Assembly (NCBI GenBank): GCA_041748615.1 | Contig: JBGTCY010000282.1 | Location: 1-15,312 of the forward strand | Length of the DNA: 15,312 bases | Direction of reading: 5' to 3' | Origin: JBGTCY01 sp041748615 | Lineage (GTDB): Bacteria; Bacteroidota; Bacteroidia; Chitinophagales; CAIOSU01 | Shown here: piece after piece, positions 14,208 to 15,312 of the stretch | How the letters are laid out: every line of letters starts with the position of its first letter | Position numbering within the stretch: the stretch's first letter is position 1 | Program-made: the position numbers and the translations under genes | The notes under the pieces: generated by a model | Databases searched by the model: none | Told to the model about the DNA's origin: nothing | Seen by the model: only the letters and a program-made list of their open reading frames with translations

Positions 14208-15312
14208 TCAATTTCGCTGCAATTCGTATTTCTCAATCTTATTATACAAATGACTGCGCTGAATATCAATTTCCTCCGCAGTTTTGGAAACATTCCAGTT
14301 ATTCTTTCTCAGCTTATATTCTATAAACAATTTTTCGATATAATCTTTGAAAGACTGGAACTTGCTGAATTGTTCGAACAATTCAGTCGGGTCGAGCCTG
14401 CTTTGAACTGAGGGGACAAATGTTTTCACTTCTTCTTCGGTGATTTTATTTTCACTGAGGATTACAAGACGTTCCATGATATTTCTCAACTCGCGGATGT
14501 TGCCGGTCCATTTGATTTGCTGAAGTGATTGCAACGCTTTCGGGGTTACCACTTTTTTAGGCATGCCGTAGTCTTCGCAAATTTCTTTCACGAATTTTTC
14601 AGCGAGTAAAGGAATGTCATCTATCCGCTCGTTGAGCGTGGGCACATGAATGAGGATGACACTCAAACGATGATATAAGTCTAATCTGAAATTACCCTGC
14701 TCAATTTCCTTCACTAAGTTTTTGTTGGTGGCTGCAATCAGGCGCACATCCACAGAAATTTCTTTTTCACCGCCCACACGGGTGATTTTATTTTCCTGCA
14801 ACGCCCGCAGCACTTTTGCCTGTGCGGAAAGACTCATGTCGCCAATTTCATCCATGAACAAAGTGCCGCCACTTGCCTGTTCGAATTTTCCGATACGTTG
14901 TTTGATAGCTGAAGTGAAAGCCCCTTTTTCATGACCGAACAATTCGCTCTCTATTAACTCCGATGGAATTGCCGCGCAGTTCACCTCAATCAACGGAGCT
15001 TGGGAGCGCTGACTTTTTTCATGAATCCATCTTGCCACCAATTCTTTTCCGGTTCCGTTTTCTCCGGTAATCAACACGCGCGCGTCCGTTGGCGCTACGC
15101 GTTCGATGGTTTCTTTGATTTTTTTGACACCCGGTGAATCCCCGACAATTTCGCGGGTTTTAGAAACTTTCCGTTTAAGGACTTTCGTTTCCGTCACCAA
15201 GCTGGATTTATCCATCGCGTTGCGAATCGTAATCAACAGGCGGTTGAGGTCAGGTGGTTTTGAAATGAAATCAAATGCGCCTTTTTTCACCGCTTCCACC
15301 GCGCTTTCAACA
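14208..15312 (-). CDS. Sigma-54-dependent response regulator (NtrC/AtoC family), N-terminus cut by the window
   Basis: The open frame continues through the right edge, so the gene is partial at its 5' end. The first complete codons read VESAVEAVKKGAFDFISKPPD, the end of a response-regulator receiver domain with the conserved Lys-Pro. About 85 residues, including the phosphorylated Asp, are likely missing. Then follow a linker helix, a sigma-54-interacting AAA+ domain with Walker A GENGTGKE, the sigma-54 contact loop as GAFTSA in place of the usual GAFTGA, Walker B GGTLFMDEIGD, and an arginine-rich RLDLYHRLSV segment. A Fis-type helix-turn-helix (NVSKTAEEIDIQRSHLYNKI) ends the protein. It would activate sigma-54 promoters after phosphorylation by an unseen histidine kinase. 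The GTG at 15297-15299 is an internal valine codon, not the start. Confidence 0.95.
   Translation of the reverse strand, partial: VESAVEAVKKGAFDFISKPPDLNRLLITIRNAMDKSSLVTETKVLKRKVSKTREIVGDSPGVKKIKETIERVAPTDARVLITGENGTGKELVARWIHEKSQRSQAPLIEVNCAAIPSELIESELFGHEKGAFTSAIKQRIGKFEQASGGTLFMDEIGDMSLSAQAKVLRALQENKITRVGGEKEISVDVRLIAATNKNLVKEIEQGNFRLDLYHRLSVILIHVPTLNERIDDIPLLAEKFVKEICEDYGMPKKVVTPKALQSLQQIKWTGNIRELRNIMERLVILSENKITEEEVKTFVPSVQSRLDPTELFEQFSKFQSFKDYIEKLFIEYKLRKNNWNVSKTAEEIDIQRSHLYNKIEKYELQRN

Noticed and set aside
15297..15299. GTG as a possible start of the sigma-54 regulator
   Set aside because: The frame remains open to the right edge, and the residues before the GTG (V-E-S-A) continue a receiver-domain helix, so the GTG is an internal valine.
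1..15312. Mobile elements, CRISPR arrays, tRNA or rRNA genes
   Set aside because: Reading both strands showed no transposase or integrase motifs, no regularly spaced repeats, no terminal inverted repeats around gene blocks and no cloverleaf or rRNA-like sequence.

Overview
The window is chromosomal DNA from a member of the Bacteroidota. The evidence is a PorP/SprF-type outer-membrane protein (a family tied to the type IX secretion system of that phylum), a Bacteroidota-style polysaccharide-export lipoprotein, TAnnTTTG-type promoter boxes, and a ClpC and NtrC-like regulator of the kind seen in that phylum. I cannot place it more finely from sequence alone. No tRNA, rRNA, CRISPR array, IS element or transposase gene was seen.

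Region 1 (1-8759) is part of an exopolysaccharide or O-antigen-like assembly locus. On the minus strand, in transcription order, the genes are an AsnB-like amidotransferase (8759-6909), a GT4 glycosyltransferase (6912-5671) and a second GT-B glycosyltransferase (5674-4610). These three are joined by two ATGA stop/start overlaps. After an opposing gene the minus-strand series resumes with a second AsnB-like amidotransferase (3260-1353), a third glycosyltransferase (1349-171) and the first 39 codons of a Wza/BexD-like export lipoprotein (119 to the left edge). The opposing gene (3309-4661, plus strand) encodes a protein of about ten or eleven membrane spans. It is a candidate sugar-polymer membrane enzyme such as a Wzy-type polymerase. 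Its 3' end overlaps the end of the second glycosyltransferase by 52 bases. Together the glycosyltransferases would build a repeat unit, the amidotransferases may amidate acidic sugars, the membrane protein may polymerise or process lipid-linked units, and the lipoprotein would form the outer-membrane exit. The flippase, the initiating transferase and the inner-membrane co-polymerase must lie elsewhere.

Region 2 (8760-12866) holds a lone PorP/SprF-like outer-membrane barrel gene with its own promoter, and upstream of it clpC, the Hsp100 chaperone subunit of the ClpCP protease, which ends at a clear intrinsic terminator. A 232-base divergent spacer follows.

Region 3 (12867-15312) has a plus-strand pair, a STAS-domain anti-sigma-factor antagonist and ribonuclease Z, separated by 3 bases. 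Facing them on the minus strand is a sigma-54-dependent response regulator cut by the right edge, which has lost most of its receiver domain.

No wholly new system is evident. The points most worth a second look are the twin amidotransferases, the unassigned opposing-strand membrane protein with its overlapping 3' end, and the truncated export lipoprotein at the left edge.
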